Below, piece after piece: positions 31,611-41,430 of a DNA stretch of 49,003 bases. Location: NCBI GenBank assembly GCA_027972325.1, contig JAPMOS010000217.1, positions 1 through 49,003 of the forward strand, given 5' to 3'. The number at the start of each line of letters is the position of its first letter. The first letter of the stretch is position 1. The DNA comes from Paratrimastix pyriformis. Its lineage: Eukaryota; Preaxostyla; Paratrimastigidae. The notes below the pieces were generated by a model. That model saw nothing but the letters and a program-made list of their open reading frames with translations. It did not search any database and had not been told where the DNA came from. Position numbers and translations under genes: made by a program.

Positions 31611-33862
31611 TCCACCGCCCCAACGGGGACTGCCACTTCAGGAAGCCCGTCACCATCTCCGCCGCGGTCTCCGCCCTTTGCACCCTCCTCACCCCCCAAC
31701 TCGGCCACAACGTCCACCTCCACCTAATCTCCCCTGTCCGCTGCGGCATGGCCACGGCCACGGTGGCCGTGTCCGTCACCCGAGGCCCCCTCCTCCACAG
31801 CTTCCCCGACTCGCCCCTCGCGGCCCCCGCCAGTCAGCCGCCGTCGCCACCGCCGGGAGAGGCCGATGAGCCGCCTGATCCTCCTCGCCGGGCCCGGGGA
31901 TCGGAGCCCCGGTCGCCCCAGCCGCTCTCCGAGGCCGAACAGGATGCACTGCGGGGCGCAGCGGGGCTGGCGGATCCCGAGGCCATCCTCGCGACACTGG
32001 TCTCGGCCCTCGCCCGACGGACGCCCGCCCGCACCGCGCCACCACCCAAGCGGGCCAAACCACAGGTGGCTCCAGGACCCCTCCGCGTCGCCCTCCGGCG
32101 GACCCACAGGATTGCCGCCCTGCTCCGTGCCCAGGGGCTCTCAGTGCGCCGCCCCTGGAATGCCCCGGCCCGCCTCCTATCGGGATGGAGGAGCGCCCGG
32201 GCGGCCCTGGCCGCCGCTCGAGTCCGGGCCCGGAAGGCCGCCGAGAAGTCGAAGGCCCGCCGGCAGCTGGCCTTGTTTTTCGGCAACCGCCGCAGGTTCT
32301 TCGCCTCGCTCTCCTCGGCCGAGGATGGCCGGCCCTCATGCCCGATCGCCTGGGAACAGATCAGCGAGCACCACCGACGAGAGGCCGCCTCTCGAGGCGG
32401 CCCGGGCCCCGACGCGGACATCCCCTGGGCTGCCCTAGCCGCCTCGGTCCCGGCCCTGACAGCAGCCGAGGTCGCCGCCCTGGAGGACGACATCAGCATG
32501 GACGAAGTGCGGGGCCAGGTCGCCCACGCGGCCCCGCACACTGCTCCGGGCGCAGACGGCGTGGGGATCGACGCCGTCAAGAGCCTTTCGAAGGAGGAGG
32601 CCTTCGCGGGCGCCCTCTTGGCCCTGTACCGCGCCTGCTGGCGGTCGAAGACCACCCCCGCCCGGTGGCGCACCTCGGAGGCGGTGCTTCTCCCCAAGAA
32701 GGGCAAGCCACCGGGGGAGATCAGCTCCTGGCGGCACATTGCGCTCTGCGACGTCCTGGCCAAGATCTATGGGGCAATCCTCGGCCAACGACTGACGGTG
32801 CTGCTCGGCCACCGCGGCCGCCTCGCGGCCTCGCAACATGGCTTTTGCCCAGGGCTTGGGCCCTTGCTCCACGTGTCGACCCTCCTGGCCACGCTGGAAA
32901 GCCGCAATCGGGCAAAGGCGCCGCTCAGGGTGGCGTTCATTGACCTGCGGAATGCCTTCGGCAGCGTGGAGCGGTGGGTCATCCGGAAAGGCCTCGAGCT
33001 TGCCCGCATCCCTGAACACCTGCTGGCCGTGATCATGGAGATGCATCAGGGACTCCGGATGACCTGGCGCCTCCGGCCGGACGACGCCGAGGGCATCGCC
33101 CTGGACCGAGGCGTCCGACAAGGCGATTCGCTCTCACCAATCATATTTCTGCTGGCGGTCGACCCACTCCTTCGTTGGCTGGCGATGGCCGACCGACCTC
33201 GGCGCGGGGCTGGTCGAGGATCCCACGACCGCGGCAACAACCCAGGCATTTGCCGACGACATCGCACTCCTCGCGCCCAGCGACGCCGCCCTTGCCGTCC
33301 TCTGCCACCGGGTCGACGCCTTCCTGGCTTGGGCACGCCAGTCGACCAACACCGACAAGTGCGCCCTGCTGGCAGTCGAAGGGGGTCAGCCGCACACCAG
33401 CGCCCGGGCACTCCTCCAAGGGAAGGCCATCCCAACACTGGGCTCCGCGGGGGCCAGCGGATCCTACACCTACCTGGGCTACGACATCTCCCCCGAGGGC
33501 CTCGCCGCCACGCACCTGCCGCGGGTGCTGGCCAACTGGGACAAGAGGCTGGCCCTGATCCACGGCTGCGCCCTCCCCCCGCTGGCAAAGGTGGAGGCCA
33601 CAAAGCAATGGGCCCTTCCGACTTTGGTGTACGGCCTTACCGCCGCGTGCCCGTCGGCCGACCTGTGCGCCAAGCTCGAAGACACCCTGGCTCGCTATGC
33701 GGCGGCCTGGTTCACGGGCCGCCCCCTGGGGACCGACAAGAAGTTCCTCCCCGGCGTCCCGCGGGCCTTCCTGTTCCTGCCCGGCCAGGGCCCCGGCCTC
33801 CCGCGCATCGAAGCCACCCTGCGTCAGGCCCACCTGGGCCTGGTGGCCCGGCTCCTCAACCC
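31611..33862 (+). pseudogene. LINE reverse transcriptase, GYR copy B
   Basis: An N-terminal extension with HFRKPVTISAAV and a Pro/Arg linker, then RT motifs: APGADGVGIDAVKS, SSWRHIALCDVLAKIYGAIL, AFIDLRNAFGSVERW (about 32935-32980), GVRQGDSLSPIIFLLAVDPL (about 33111-33170) and AFADDIALL (33246-33272). The frame changes once between motif B and motif C (about 33190), at the same place as in copy A. The thumb continues to LVARLLNP at about 33862, where about 325 bases present in copy A are missing. Confidence 0.9.
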
Positions 33863-34320
33863 CCTTGCCGGCGGACTCGATACAGGTTTTCACGGACGGC
33901 TCCTTCGAGGTCGGACCCGAGGGGCTCCTGAGGGGGGGCGCGGCCGCCGTCCTGATCCACCCCGACGGCAGAGCGGTGGCGCTCCGCCGCACGCTCCTGT
34001 GGCCCACCAGCAACGCACAGGCCGAGGTGGAGGCCATCCGCCTGGCCGCCGAGCTGCTCAGCAGGGAGCGGGTGTCACCGAGCCGAGCCATCCTGCTCCT
34101 CTCCGACAGCTCATACGCCCTCGGCGCCCTTTGCCGGTCCTGTGGCCTGTCTCAGTGCCAGCAGACCGTCCTCCGGATCCGCGACGAGCTGCTCTCCCGC
34201 TGGCCGCGCCTCCTCTGTCACCACGTCCCATCACACGCCGACGTCGCCGTCCCCCATGCCCCCCAACTGTGGGGGAACCTGCAAGCTGACCGCCTGGCGG
34301 GGGAGGCCGCAGCGGCAGAC
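33863..34320 (+). pseudogene. RNase H domain, GYR copy B
   Basis: QVFTDGSFEVG, AQAEVEAIRLAAELL and LLSDSSYALGAL, followed by HHVPSHADVAVPHAP and LWGNLQADRLAGEAAA, give the complete D-E-D-H/D set of catalytic motifs. RNase H in a LINE with a restriction-like endonuclease is rare; the Dualen/RandI group is the known example. The domain sits downstream of the RT as in I-type LINEs. A frame change separates the thumb from the domain. The stretch 34321-34478 is a Pro-rich linker. Confidence 0.85.
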
Positions 34321-34478
34321 CCGCCGCCCCCCGCCACCAACCCCGGAAGCCTGCCGCCCCCGCAACAGATCGGCCTCACCTGCCCAGCCCCGCTCCGGTT
34401 CCGGCCATCAGGACCGGTGGATGCGCCCTGCCGTTCCCTGCTCGACCGTTCACCACCGCCGCGGCCCGGGGTTCTGCC

Positions 34479-35320
34479 TTGCCCTCCAATGTGAGGAAGA
34501 CAGCCGCGAGTGGCTACAGCGCCGGAGCATGGCCTCATCGGGGTGACCCTCGACACACTCGAGCAGAAGCTGGCCTCGGCGGCCTGGCGGCAGCTCGCGG
34601 CCCCGCCTGGAAGGTGCGCCGCCTCGTCTGGCTGCTCTTTGGCACGTTCCCCACCCTGGCAACCATCCGCGCCCTCTACGCGGGCCAAGGGGGCGCTGCC
34701 TGGACCACACCCTGCCCGCTCTGCCACGGGGCCCCAGAGACCATGGCCCACCTGCTGTCGGCCTGCGGCAGGTTCCACCACTACTACACGGCCAGGCACG
34801 ACCGTGCCGTCCGCCGCCTGTGGGCCTGGTTCGGCGGCCAGGACGCCTGGGTGACCCGGCACTACCTGGGCGTCTCGGCAACCAACCGTCAGCCGGCCCT
34901 CCCGCAACCCCTGCTGGATGAGATCCCAGCGGCCTTCCGAGACCTGCACCCGGACCTGGTCCTGCAGTCTCGGGCCCCCGACGGCGCCTGGTGGCTCGTG
35001 GACGTGGCCATCACAGGGGCGACAGCCAGGGTTGGCCCGCCCTGGCAGCGGGAAAAGCCACCCACTACGCCGAGCTTTGTCGGTCGATCTCGAAAGCCAC
35101 CGGGCAACCCTGTCGCGTGGTCCCGGTCGTCCTCTCGGCGCGGGGAGTCGTCCCTCGGGCCACGCTGCAGGCCCTCTCTCGGACCACCCCGGCCTCCCCG
35201 CCTGAGATCCGGCTGGGCCTCCAGAAGTGCCTCTCCTCCCTCGCCACCCTGCTCGTGCGCGACGCCCTGGCCCTGATGACCATGCGGAACAGGGCGGCTG
35301 CCGACGAGCCGCACCCCTGA
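34479..35320 (+). pseudogene. CCHC finger and R2-type restriction-like endonuclease, GYR copy B
   Basis: CPLCHGAPETMAHLLSAC (about 34713-34766) is a C-x2-C-x8-H-x4-C zinc knuckle exactly like that preceding the endonuclease of R2 LINEs. It is followed by a helical stretch (HDRAVRRLWAWFGG) and the nuclease core: HPDLVLQ (PD motif), WWLVDVAITG (Asp at 35001-35003) and EKATHYAEL (Lys and Tyr, about 35050-35076). The order PD, D, K-x3-Y is that of the PD-(D/E)XK nuclease of early-branching LINEs. One frame change lies between the DVAI strand and the Lys motif. The protein ends at a stop at 35318-35320. Confidence 0.75.
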
Positions 35321-35522
35321 CACAAGGCACCCCCACTTCCCCGCCGCCCCCCTATCACCCACCCACTGGGGCTCCGCTCGCCGCGGCTGCCCCGGCCGAG
35401 GAGGGCCCAACACGAGGTCATTAGGCCCAGGGCCCCCATCGGAACGTGTAACGCGCGACGCGAAGGCGGGAGTAAAGTTTCTCTTCGCCTGCGTCCTCGC
35501 AAATACACAGCATGTCTCTCTC
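35321..35522 (+). other. GYR LINE 3' UTR
   Basis: About 200 bases after the stop, GC-rich then mixed, with a CGCGCGACGCGAAGGCGGG stretch. It ends ACACAGCATGTCTCTCTC directly at the 7-bp target-site duplication. The tail is TC-rich, unlike the (AC)n tail of the APE LINE, so the two families use different 3' ends. Confidence 0.7.
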
Positions 35523-35529
35523 TGGAGGG
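35523..35529. repeat. 7-bp target-site duplication TGGAGGG / CCCTCCA (partner 47746-47752)
   Basis: The PMI sequence CCCTCCA (10860-10866) is present at the end of the inverted fragment here and again at the start of the piece at 47746. It marks the insertion site of the GYR LINE in PMI copy 2. Confidence 0.75.
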
Positions 35530-35910
35530 AGGTCGTCAACTTCGATTGGCTCCATTTCAGAGGCGCCACAGGAGTGGCTATCACCCTGGTCATGCAGCCC
35601 GTCCAGCGAGCACTACTCCCGGTCCCGGTCCCGGTCCCGGACCATCTCCGGGTCCCGATCCCGCGCCCAACCCCGGTGGCTTGTTGTTCAATCGAGGCAA
35701 TTTCTCGATGTATCGTGTTTCTTAGAAAAAAACAAAACAAAAAAAAATCAGGATCGAAAAGAGGGATTGTATTACAAGTTACGGCAAGTCCTCGATTTCC
35801 TCGGGCTGAAGGTCCTCGCCCAAAGCATCCGGACTGAGCGGGTCCAGCAGCTGATAAAGCTGATCATCGGGAGCGGGGATGAGGGGGCCCTCTTGGTCGT
35901 CTTGAAGCTC
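35523..35910 (-). mobile_element. PMI element fragment (inverted)
   Basis: Reverse complement of about 10471-10866: the end of the methyltransferase gene, the spacer and the first bases of the integrase gene. It contains an expanded CCCGGT hexamer repeat at about 35617-35640. One end meets the GYR 3' end with a 7-bp duplication; the other meets an APE-LINE fragment through a 4-bp shared GAGC. Its continuation is at 47746. Confidence 0.9.
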
Positions 35911-36098
35911 CAATCTCACCGTTAGATCGCTTCTCTCTCTCTCCGTTCCGCTGCTCATAAGCTCACACTCCTGACATGTGTCCTCCACTTCCACAGTTAC
36001 CTTTGCCGCTATCCCAGACCTCCGCAGCAATTCAACGAGGGCCTCCTCCGCTTCCCCATCCTGCCCTTCGTCCAAACCCCTCGCTCCCTCCCTCCACA
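35911..36098 (-). mobile_element. APE LINE fragment, C19 finger region (inverted)
   Basis: Reverse complement of about 20921-21108 of APE-LINE copy 1, encoding LDEGQDGEAEEALVELL and EDTCQECELMSSG of the protease in an open frame. It continues, to within one base, the fragment that ends at 28418. It is joined at 36098/36099 to GYR LINE sequence. Confidence 0.9.
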
Positions 36099-37091
36099 GC
36101 ACAGTCGACCGGACCATGGCGGCCATCATGGGTTGCGGGTCGACCGGCAGGGCGTGGGGGTCCATGGCCTGCGCAACTGCTCGGCCGATGTGGTCCAGGG
36201 CCTCCGAGCCGGCCAGCAGTGTCTCAGTCGCACCCGGGGCCGCCATGCGGACTGCGGCCAGGGCGTGGATCATGGCGGCATATGCACAGCTCCGGCTGTC
36301 AGAGTTGTACACCCCCCCCGGGAGGTGGCCAGGCTTCGTGGGGAGGGACTCCTTCGGCGGGGCGCGCAAGCGGGCGAGGCGGCTCAGGGGTCCTCTGAGC
36401 GGCGCGGCTGCTGTGAGGAGCTGCTTCACTGTCATGCTCTGGCGCTTGGCACGGAGGCCCTGGATCACCACTTTTTGTAAGGTGGAGACTTTGCGGTCCA
36501 ATTCCTTTGGTTTCCGCGTCTCCACCGCTGCCATACATGCCCACAGCCACTGGGAGGGGATCGGGTCGAGGAGGGCCTGGAGAGCAGGAATCTCCATGTC
36601 GGGGTCCAGTACCTTCTCAAGGGCCTCTTCATCCATCGGTGGGAGGCGGACCGCGGGGGCGGAGGGGGCCGGTCGAGCGCCTGGCGGTTTGTTGGCGGCG
36701 GGGGCGGGCGCCGCAGTGCCCTCGTCTGCGTCATCGTCCAGGATTGGTAAGGGTTGCGGTGAGTCAGGAGACACAGCGGCGGGGGCGGACGTGGCGGGGG
36801 TGGGGGATGCCGGGGGGGCAGAGGCAGGTGCCGGGGGGGGGGCGGCCCCAGGGGCATGTGTGGCTGCGGGGGTGGCCGGGGCGGTGACCGCCAGGTGCTC
36901 CTGCTGTTGTTGCTCCCGTTGCCGCGGCTGCAGCTGTGGGGAGTGGTGTGGTTGGGGCTGCTGCTGCTGCAGGGCGACAGCGCCGTCTGTGGCTGGGAAT
37001 GCCCCACCCTCCTTCGGGGCACTGGGCCGGACTGTGGCGTCGTTGACAGGGGAATGGCCCCCGTGGGTGGGGGCTGGTGTTGGGCGGGGGC

Positions 37092-37160
37092 TGGATGGGG
37101 GTGTGGATGGGGGTGTGGATGGGGGGGTGGATGGGGGTGTGGATGGGGGGGTGGATGGTG
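37092..37160 (-). repeat. 12-bp coding minisatellite in GYR ORF
   Basis: About six units of GTGGATGGGGGT on the plus strand. On the minus, coding, strand they encode a Pro/Ser/Thr-rich repeat (PPSTPPST). Confidence 0.9.
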
Positions 37161-37166
37161 GGCGGG

Positions 37167-37180
37167 GGGTGGGCGGCCCC
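37167..37180. repeat. 14-bp target-site duplication GGGGTGGGCGGCCC (partner 46835-46848)
   Basis: Identical direct repeats flank APE-LINE copy 2. The right copy begins immediately after the (AC)n tail, which fixes both ends of that element. Confidence 0.9.
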
Positions 37181-37250
37181 TCCCCCCGGTCCTACCGACC
37201 TGGAAAGTGTTTGAATTTGGGATCTTCGCCTTTTCTATTGGCCAATTGAC

Positions 37251-38314
37251 GATGTCTTCTGAAACTCATTCTGTTGAAGATGCTGGTGCGGTTCCTCTGA
37301 CGCTGGAAAGTGTTGAGGCTGAAGCCAATCGCCAAAGAATGGAGGCGGCTGGTAAAAAAAGAGTGGCCGAAAAGAGCCAGGCCGAGGAGCAGGGTGAAAA
37401 GAAGGAAAAAGTTATGGTCTGTGTTAATTGGATAGTGGCTTTCCTACCGAAAGTCCGCCTATCAAGGATGTTTGTTGGGCTCATCTTGGGTCTTTGTTTG
37501 TCAATTGCCTTCTGTGAATTACAGGCTGAGACAATGAGATTTGCTATTAAATTTGAGCCAAGTGCTGTGCAATTTAGCTGGTACGAACTTGAATGCCAGC
37601 TTCGTGAGATCCTTGGCGAGGCCCGTGTTCAACAAGGCCTGGAAGAAGGAACTTTGGCGTGACGTGTCTGAGACCCGATGCCGCGGAGATTCTTGGAGCT
37701 TTTGCAAGTCGGAATCAGGCCGTCCTGACTGATCTGGGAAGTGAATGTGAGCGGCCGGCCTCAGCTGTGACCTTTGTTACAATGAGGGCTCATCTGGGTG
37801 GTTTGCCCTGGAAGCTAAAGAAGAGGAGGTTCGCCAATGGTTGCGTGAAGCGAACCCGAGTGCGCAGTGTCTGTTCGCAATCGCTGACTTATTGATCGCC
37901 ACCCCCGGTAGTTTGGGTCAAGCCTGCTCGCCAGCCGGGTGCATGGCGTGTGTCTGTGACATGCTCGGTGGGACAGCCCCACATCCCGGAGATCTTCCGG
38001 GGCAAGCGCATAGTACAGATCGCTCCGGGGAGGATCGGCCTCTCCGGGCGGACCATCGTTTGGCCTTTATTCGTGCGGCCGGTGTCGAGTGGCCGCAGCA
38101 GATGCAGGAGTACCTCAAGAACCACCACATTGTGGTAGAGGTCTCCGATATTTGGAGATCAGAAGTGGCGTGGTCAAGTGGGCGGTGGGACGGGACGTTT
38201 TGTGTCATGGCAACCCCGGAGCAGAGGGAGGCCATCGACGCTTTGAAGCGGGAGTCGCGTCCGCGTGTGGTGAAGGTGTCGGTGGGGGTGAATGCGGGGA
38301 AGAAGTTCAAGTAA
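37251..38314 (+). pseudogene. ORF1 (gag-like) module, APE LINE copy 2
   Basis: Starts MSSETHSVEDAGAVPL after a 70-base 5' UTR, with a Glu/Ala/Lys coiled-coil head (EAEANRQRMEAAGKKRVAEK). An intron-like stretch (about 37411-37524) ends GTGAATTACAG. The body reads MRFAIKFEPSAVQFSW, then LREANPSAQCLF, and ends SGRWDGTFCVMATPEQ...VKVSVGVNAGKKFK before a stop at 38312-38314. The shared points with copy 1 (coiled head, VRF/AIKF strand, REANP, SGRWDG) show common descent. RNA binding is assumed from position. Frame changes occur between about 37660 and 37840. Confidence 0.55.
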
Positions 38315-39603
38315 AGGTTGGGGGCTGTGTTTCTCTTCCACCTCTTACGCTCTTGCTCCTGGGACATGCGTGTGGAAAGAAACAGCCTTCTATTGGAATG
38401 GCGTGGGGAGGAGAGTGGTTGGCGGGGAGCAATCGAATGAAGGAAAAGAAGGTGGAGTGGGGGTAAAACTGGAGAAGGCAAAGACAGGAAGTGATATGTG
38501 TATGGTGCTTTTGGACGCAGACGGTGGTCGAAGAGAATTGGGTCCACGGTAGGGTAAATGGAATTGGCCTTGTTGATCAAAAAGAGAGGGGCGAAGCGTG
38601 GTCGTCTGGGTTGGATAAAGACTGGTAATGAGAACTGGGAATGCTGGTGCGGAGGGAAGGGCCGGTGGTGGACGGGAGAGATGGGATCAGGAGGGTTGGC
38701 GGGGTTGGGATGGCTGTTTTCTCCCGCGTTTTCTGGTGGGCTGAGCGCCCTACTTTCCAACTGTGGTTGGATGGTGTGCCGGCTTGGTGTGGTGGCTGCA
38801 TTGGGTGGCGGCTGCCCTCAGGTTGGTGTGGTATGTCTAGCCGATGTCTCGTTGGTCTGTGGATGGAGGAAGATGGGTGGAGAGTTTCTAATCATGCTTT
38901 GATCATAGTCTCCCGGCTGGACAGAGTGCTTTGCCTCGGAGGTGGGCCCTGTCTGGTGTCGGAAATAACTACCGGTTTGTTGGTTGTTGGGACGTCTGGC
39001 AGCGGCTCATCCTTAGAATTTCAGATATCTGGCCCCCTGAGATGCCTGTCTGACCGTCTGGTCAGATGGAAGATCCTTCTCTGGGATGTTGCTGATGCGG
39101 CACGTTCTTTGGGAGAGAGTCTGTCTTTCCGGTATTCTTTTTTGTCATCTTTAGAAACTTTTAGGAATGTGGCCGCTGATCTTGGTAGGGCTGGTCAAGG
39201 GCAGTCTGGTTATTGTTTTGAGCTTTCCTGGAATGGGGTTGGTCTGTGTGTACCTTTTTTCAGTCATCCAATTCCAATACTGGACTGAGCAGATGGGAGC
39301 TCCAATGCCTGCATCTGCACAAAACCTCCGAAGGAATGGGCAACTTTGGACGACGTCTGAAGGTCTGTGTAAGTTTTCATTTATTACAGTTTACTCATTT
39401 TCTGAGATCGATGATCTCGGTAGGACTGGTGGTGACGCTAGGGCCGGTCAAGGGGTCAACGGTCAAACCAGGACCCCCTTAACACCCGCAGCGGTTCCTG
39501 CGGGTGCTGGAGAGGAGGGGGCCGCTGTGCTACGTCGGCGGGATGCCCTAGGGATCGTTACCCCTGGGGTGGCCAGAGAGGGGTCGAGGACAACCTGGCT
39601 AAA
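38315..39603 (+). other. APE LINE copy 2 middle region
   Basis: The first 255 bases have no recognised gene and differ from copy 1. From about 38571 the sequence matches copy 1 from 18861. A 215-codon open frame (38641-39288) covers the Trp/Cys-rich segment and LEFQISGPLRCLSDRLV; in copy 1 it is broken. I recognise no domain and cannot tell coding from intron here. Confidence 0.4.
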
Positions 39604-41140
39604 ATGTGGCAGGCAAACCTCACCGAGTGGTACGAGGAAAACCCCGATGGGGACAACCTCAAGAAGGAGGAAAACCCTGCCGTAGGGGACAACCTCAAGA
39701 AGGAGGAAAACCCCGCCGTCGGGGACAACCTCAAGAAGGAGGAAAACCCCGCCGTCGGGGACAACCTCAAGGGGCATCGCTGGGCGCCATCGGCTGGGTG
39801 GGGGACGGACACGGAGGAGGAAAACCCCAAGGGGGACAACCTCAAGAAGGAGGAAAACCCCGCTGAAGGGGACAACCTCAAGAAGGAGGAAAACCCCGCT
39901 GAAGGGGACAACCTCATGAGGGAAGGAGCAGAGGAGAACCCCGACTTTGGGGAAAACCTTGATGGTGGGATGGAGGACCATGCCGGGGATGGGAATGCGT
40001 CACAGGCTGGCGACATCGGGGGCATACTACTTTGGCTCAGGTGGCTGGGGCTGGCTTCCTTTTTGTTTACGGTCTGTGCGAATGTTTTCCTTGTTGCTGT
40101 TTGCCTTGTAGACTCCTTTGAGTTTCGGCAGTGCTCTTGGGACAGGGAGGTTTGGAAAGGGAGACTGGCTCGGATATCATGGATGCGAGTGATAATGTAC
40201 GCTTGGGGGGACTTGGATGGTCTAGCATGCCAGGCCAATTGGAATTTTATTGTTGACCGATTAAAGAGATGGGTGGGGATGAAGGAGGGGTGGAAAAGGG
40301 GGTGGGCTGACATTGACTTGGCTGAATTTTGAAAAGCTGGTTGGGTTGGTTGAGTTTTATTGTAATGACGATGACATCGGTAAAAGATTGGAGGCGGTGG
40401 GGAGCAGGATTGCTATGGAGGTGGAAATGGAGTGGGGAGGGTGATGGAGAGCTGGAGGATGGTAATGGGGGCGGAATGTATAGAGGAATAGTTAATGTCA
40501 CTGGCCACCGGTGCTGGATCAGCACGGCCCTCCAGGTGGTTGAGGCGGCTGGGGGGTGGGGAGTTGTACGAGATATTGCGGGAGGTCATGGGACCCCGGA
40601 GTGGGAAGATGGGGTGTGGAGGAGGGAACCAGGGGTTTGGACGAAGGGCAGGATGGGGAAGCGGAGGCCCTCGTTGGTGTGCGGAGGTCTGGGATCGCGG
40701 CAAAGGTAACTGTGGAAGTAGAGGACATGTCAGGAGTGTGAGCTTATGAGCAGCGGAACGGAGAGAGAAGCGATCTGTGAGATTGGAGTGGAGAAAATGG
40801 TGACGCTGTGGGAAGGATACGAAAAAGGTGCCCTGGGTGTGGGGTGGATCGTTGGCATGCGAGGCCATGGTCGTCCAAGTGACGCGGGTAGGGAAGGGAT
40901 GGTTGATAAGAGGCAATGGAGGTCCAGCCGGATGTGGTGGAAGTGGGCGGTAAGGTACCACATGGTAGCGGTGGCGGAGTTTTGTGGGAGAAGGGGTGGG
41001 CGACACTGGGTGGCGGTCAAAAGATTGGAGACCAATGGTGGAGGTTTAATGACAGCAGGGTCGGAGAAGTTGGGGAAGAGGAAGCAGGTCATGGAGATGT
41101 GTTCCTGTATGTGGAGGGCAGGAAAAGGCGAGGAAGTCGG
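39604..41140 (+). pseudogene. repeat-bearing ORF2 start and C19 (USP-like) protease, APE LINE copy 2
   Basis: MWQANLTEWYEENPDG leads into the repeats and an acidic segment. An intron-like stretch runs from CTCAG|GTGGCTGG to CCTTGTAG (about 40040-40111), after which EFRQCSWDREVWKGR resumes in the same frame. The protease has the Cys box GIVNVTGHRCWISTALQ (Cys at 40512-40514) and a His region read in one frame as AEFCGRRGGRHWVAV (about 40970-41020). The finger is shortened compared with copy 1. Small indels have shifted the frame several times. Confidence 0.55.
39634..39960 (+). repeat. 36-bp coding tandem repeat in APE LINE copy 2
   Basis: Units close to KEENPAVGDNLK: three in a row, then a GHRWAPSAGWGTDTEE spacer, then more units ending AEGDNLMREG. 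They are fully open within the frame 39604-40332. Confidence 0.9.
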
Positions 41141-41430
41141 CCCTGGGTCCGGCGTTCGGAGGTGTGAAGATGCAGATGGGAGGTGGGAAGGCTGGGGGAG
41201 CGGAGAAAGGTGGTGGGTGGAAGGATAAATCAGGGTGCCTGCGGGGAGGGAAGGGAGTGAGGGAGAAGGAAGGGAAAAGGATGCGCAGAGGAAGAATCAA
41301 AAGCGAAAATGCTGGATATTGAGCGGGTGTGATGAGAAGGCGGAGGCGGAAGAATTGTGGGGTGGAAAAGTGGTGCTGCGAAAAAGGAGGCTAACGAGGG
41401 CGGGGGCTGCCGGGGAAAGAGGAGGATCGG

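Larger units (their letters stand above)
28419..35522 (+). mobile_element. GYR LINE copy B, main part
   Basis: Runs from the C19 finger to the 3' end of the GYR LINE. It carries the His half of the protease, the Pro-rich linker, GIY-YIG, RT, RNase H, the CCHC finger and the restriction-like endonuclease. It is interrupted by a 1.4-kb insertion (29176-30600). Its 5' part lies inverted at 36099-37180 and 46849-47745, explained by an inversion of 28419-36098. The 3' end at 35522 (TCTCTCTC) abuts a 7-bp target-site duplication. Counting all parts, the element is about 7.65 kb, and the evidence favours a single long ORF. A few frame changes make it inactive. Confidence 0.85.
36099..37180 (-). pseudogene. 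GYR LINE ORF, Gln-rich part and C19 Cys half
   Basis: On the minus strand it reads SPVNDATVRPSAPKEGG, a Gln/Pro/Ala-rich stretch (LQQQQPQPHHSPQLQ), an acidic ILDDDADEG, then a helical region (LDPIPSQWLWACMAAVETRK) and GGVYNSDSRSCAYAAMIHAL, which looks like the Cys box of a C19/USP protease (Cys at 36286-36288). The frame enters the 14-bp duplication at 37167-37180 and continues on the far side of APE-LINE copy 2. At 36099 the GYR sequence stops at the inversion breakpoint. It belongs to the same element as 28419-35522. Confidence 0.6.

Noticed and set aside
35512-35925. Serine/arginine-rich protein (MSLSGGRSSTS...RSRSRSR)
   Set aside because: It is the antisense reading of a PMI fragment; the RS run comes from the CCCGGT hexamer repeat.
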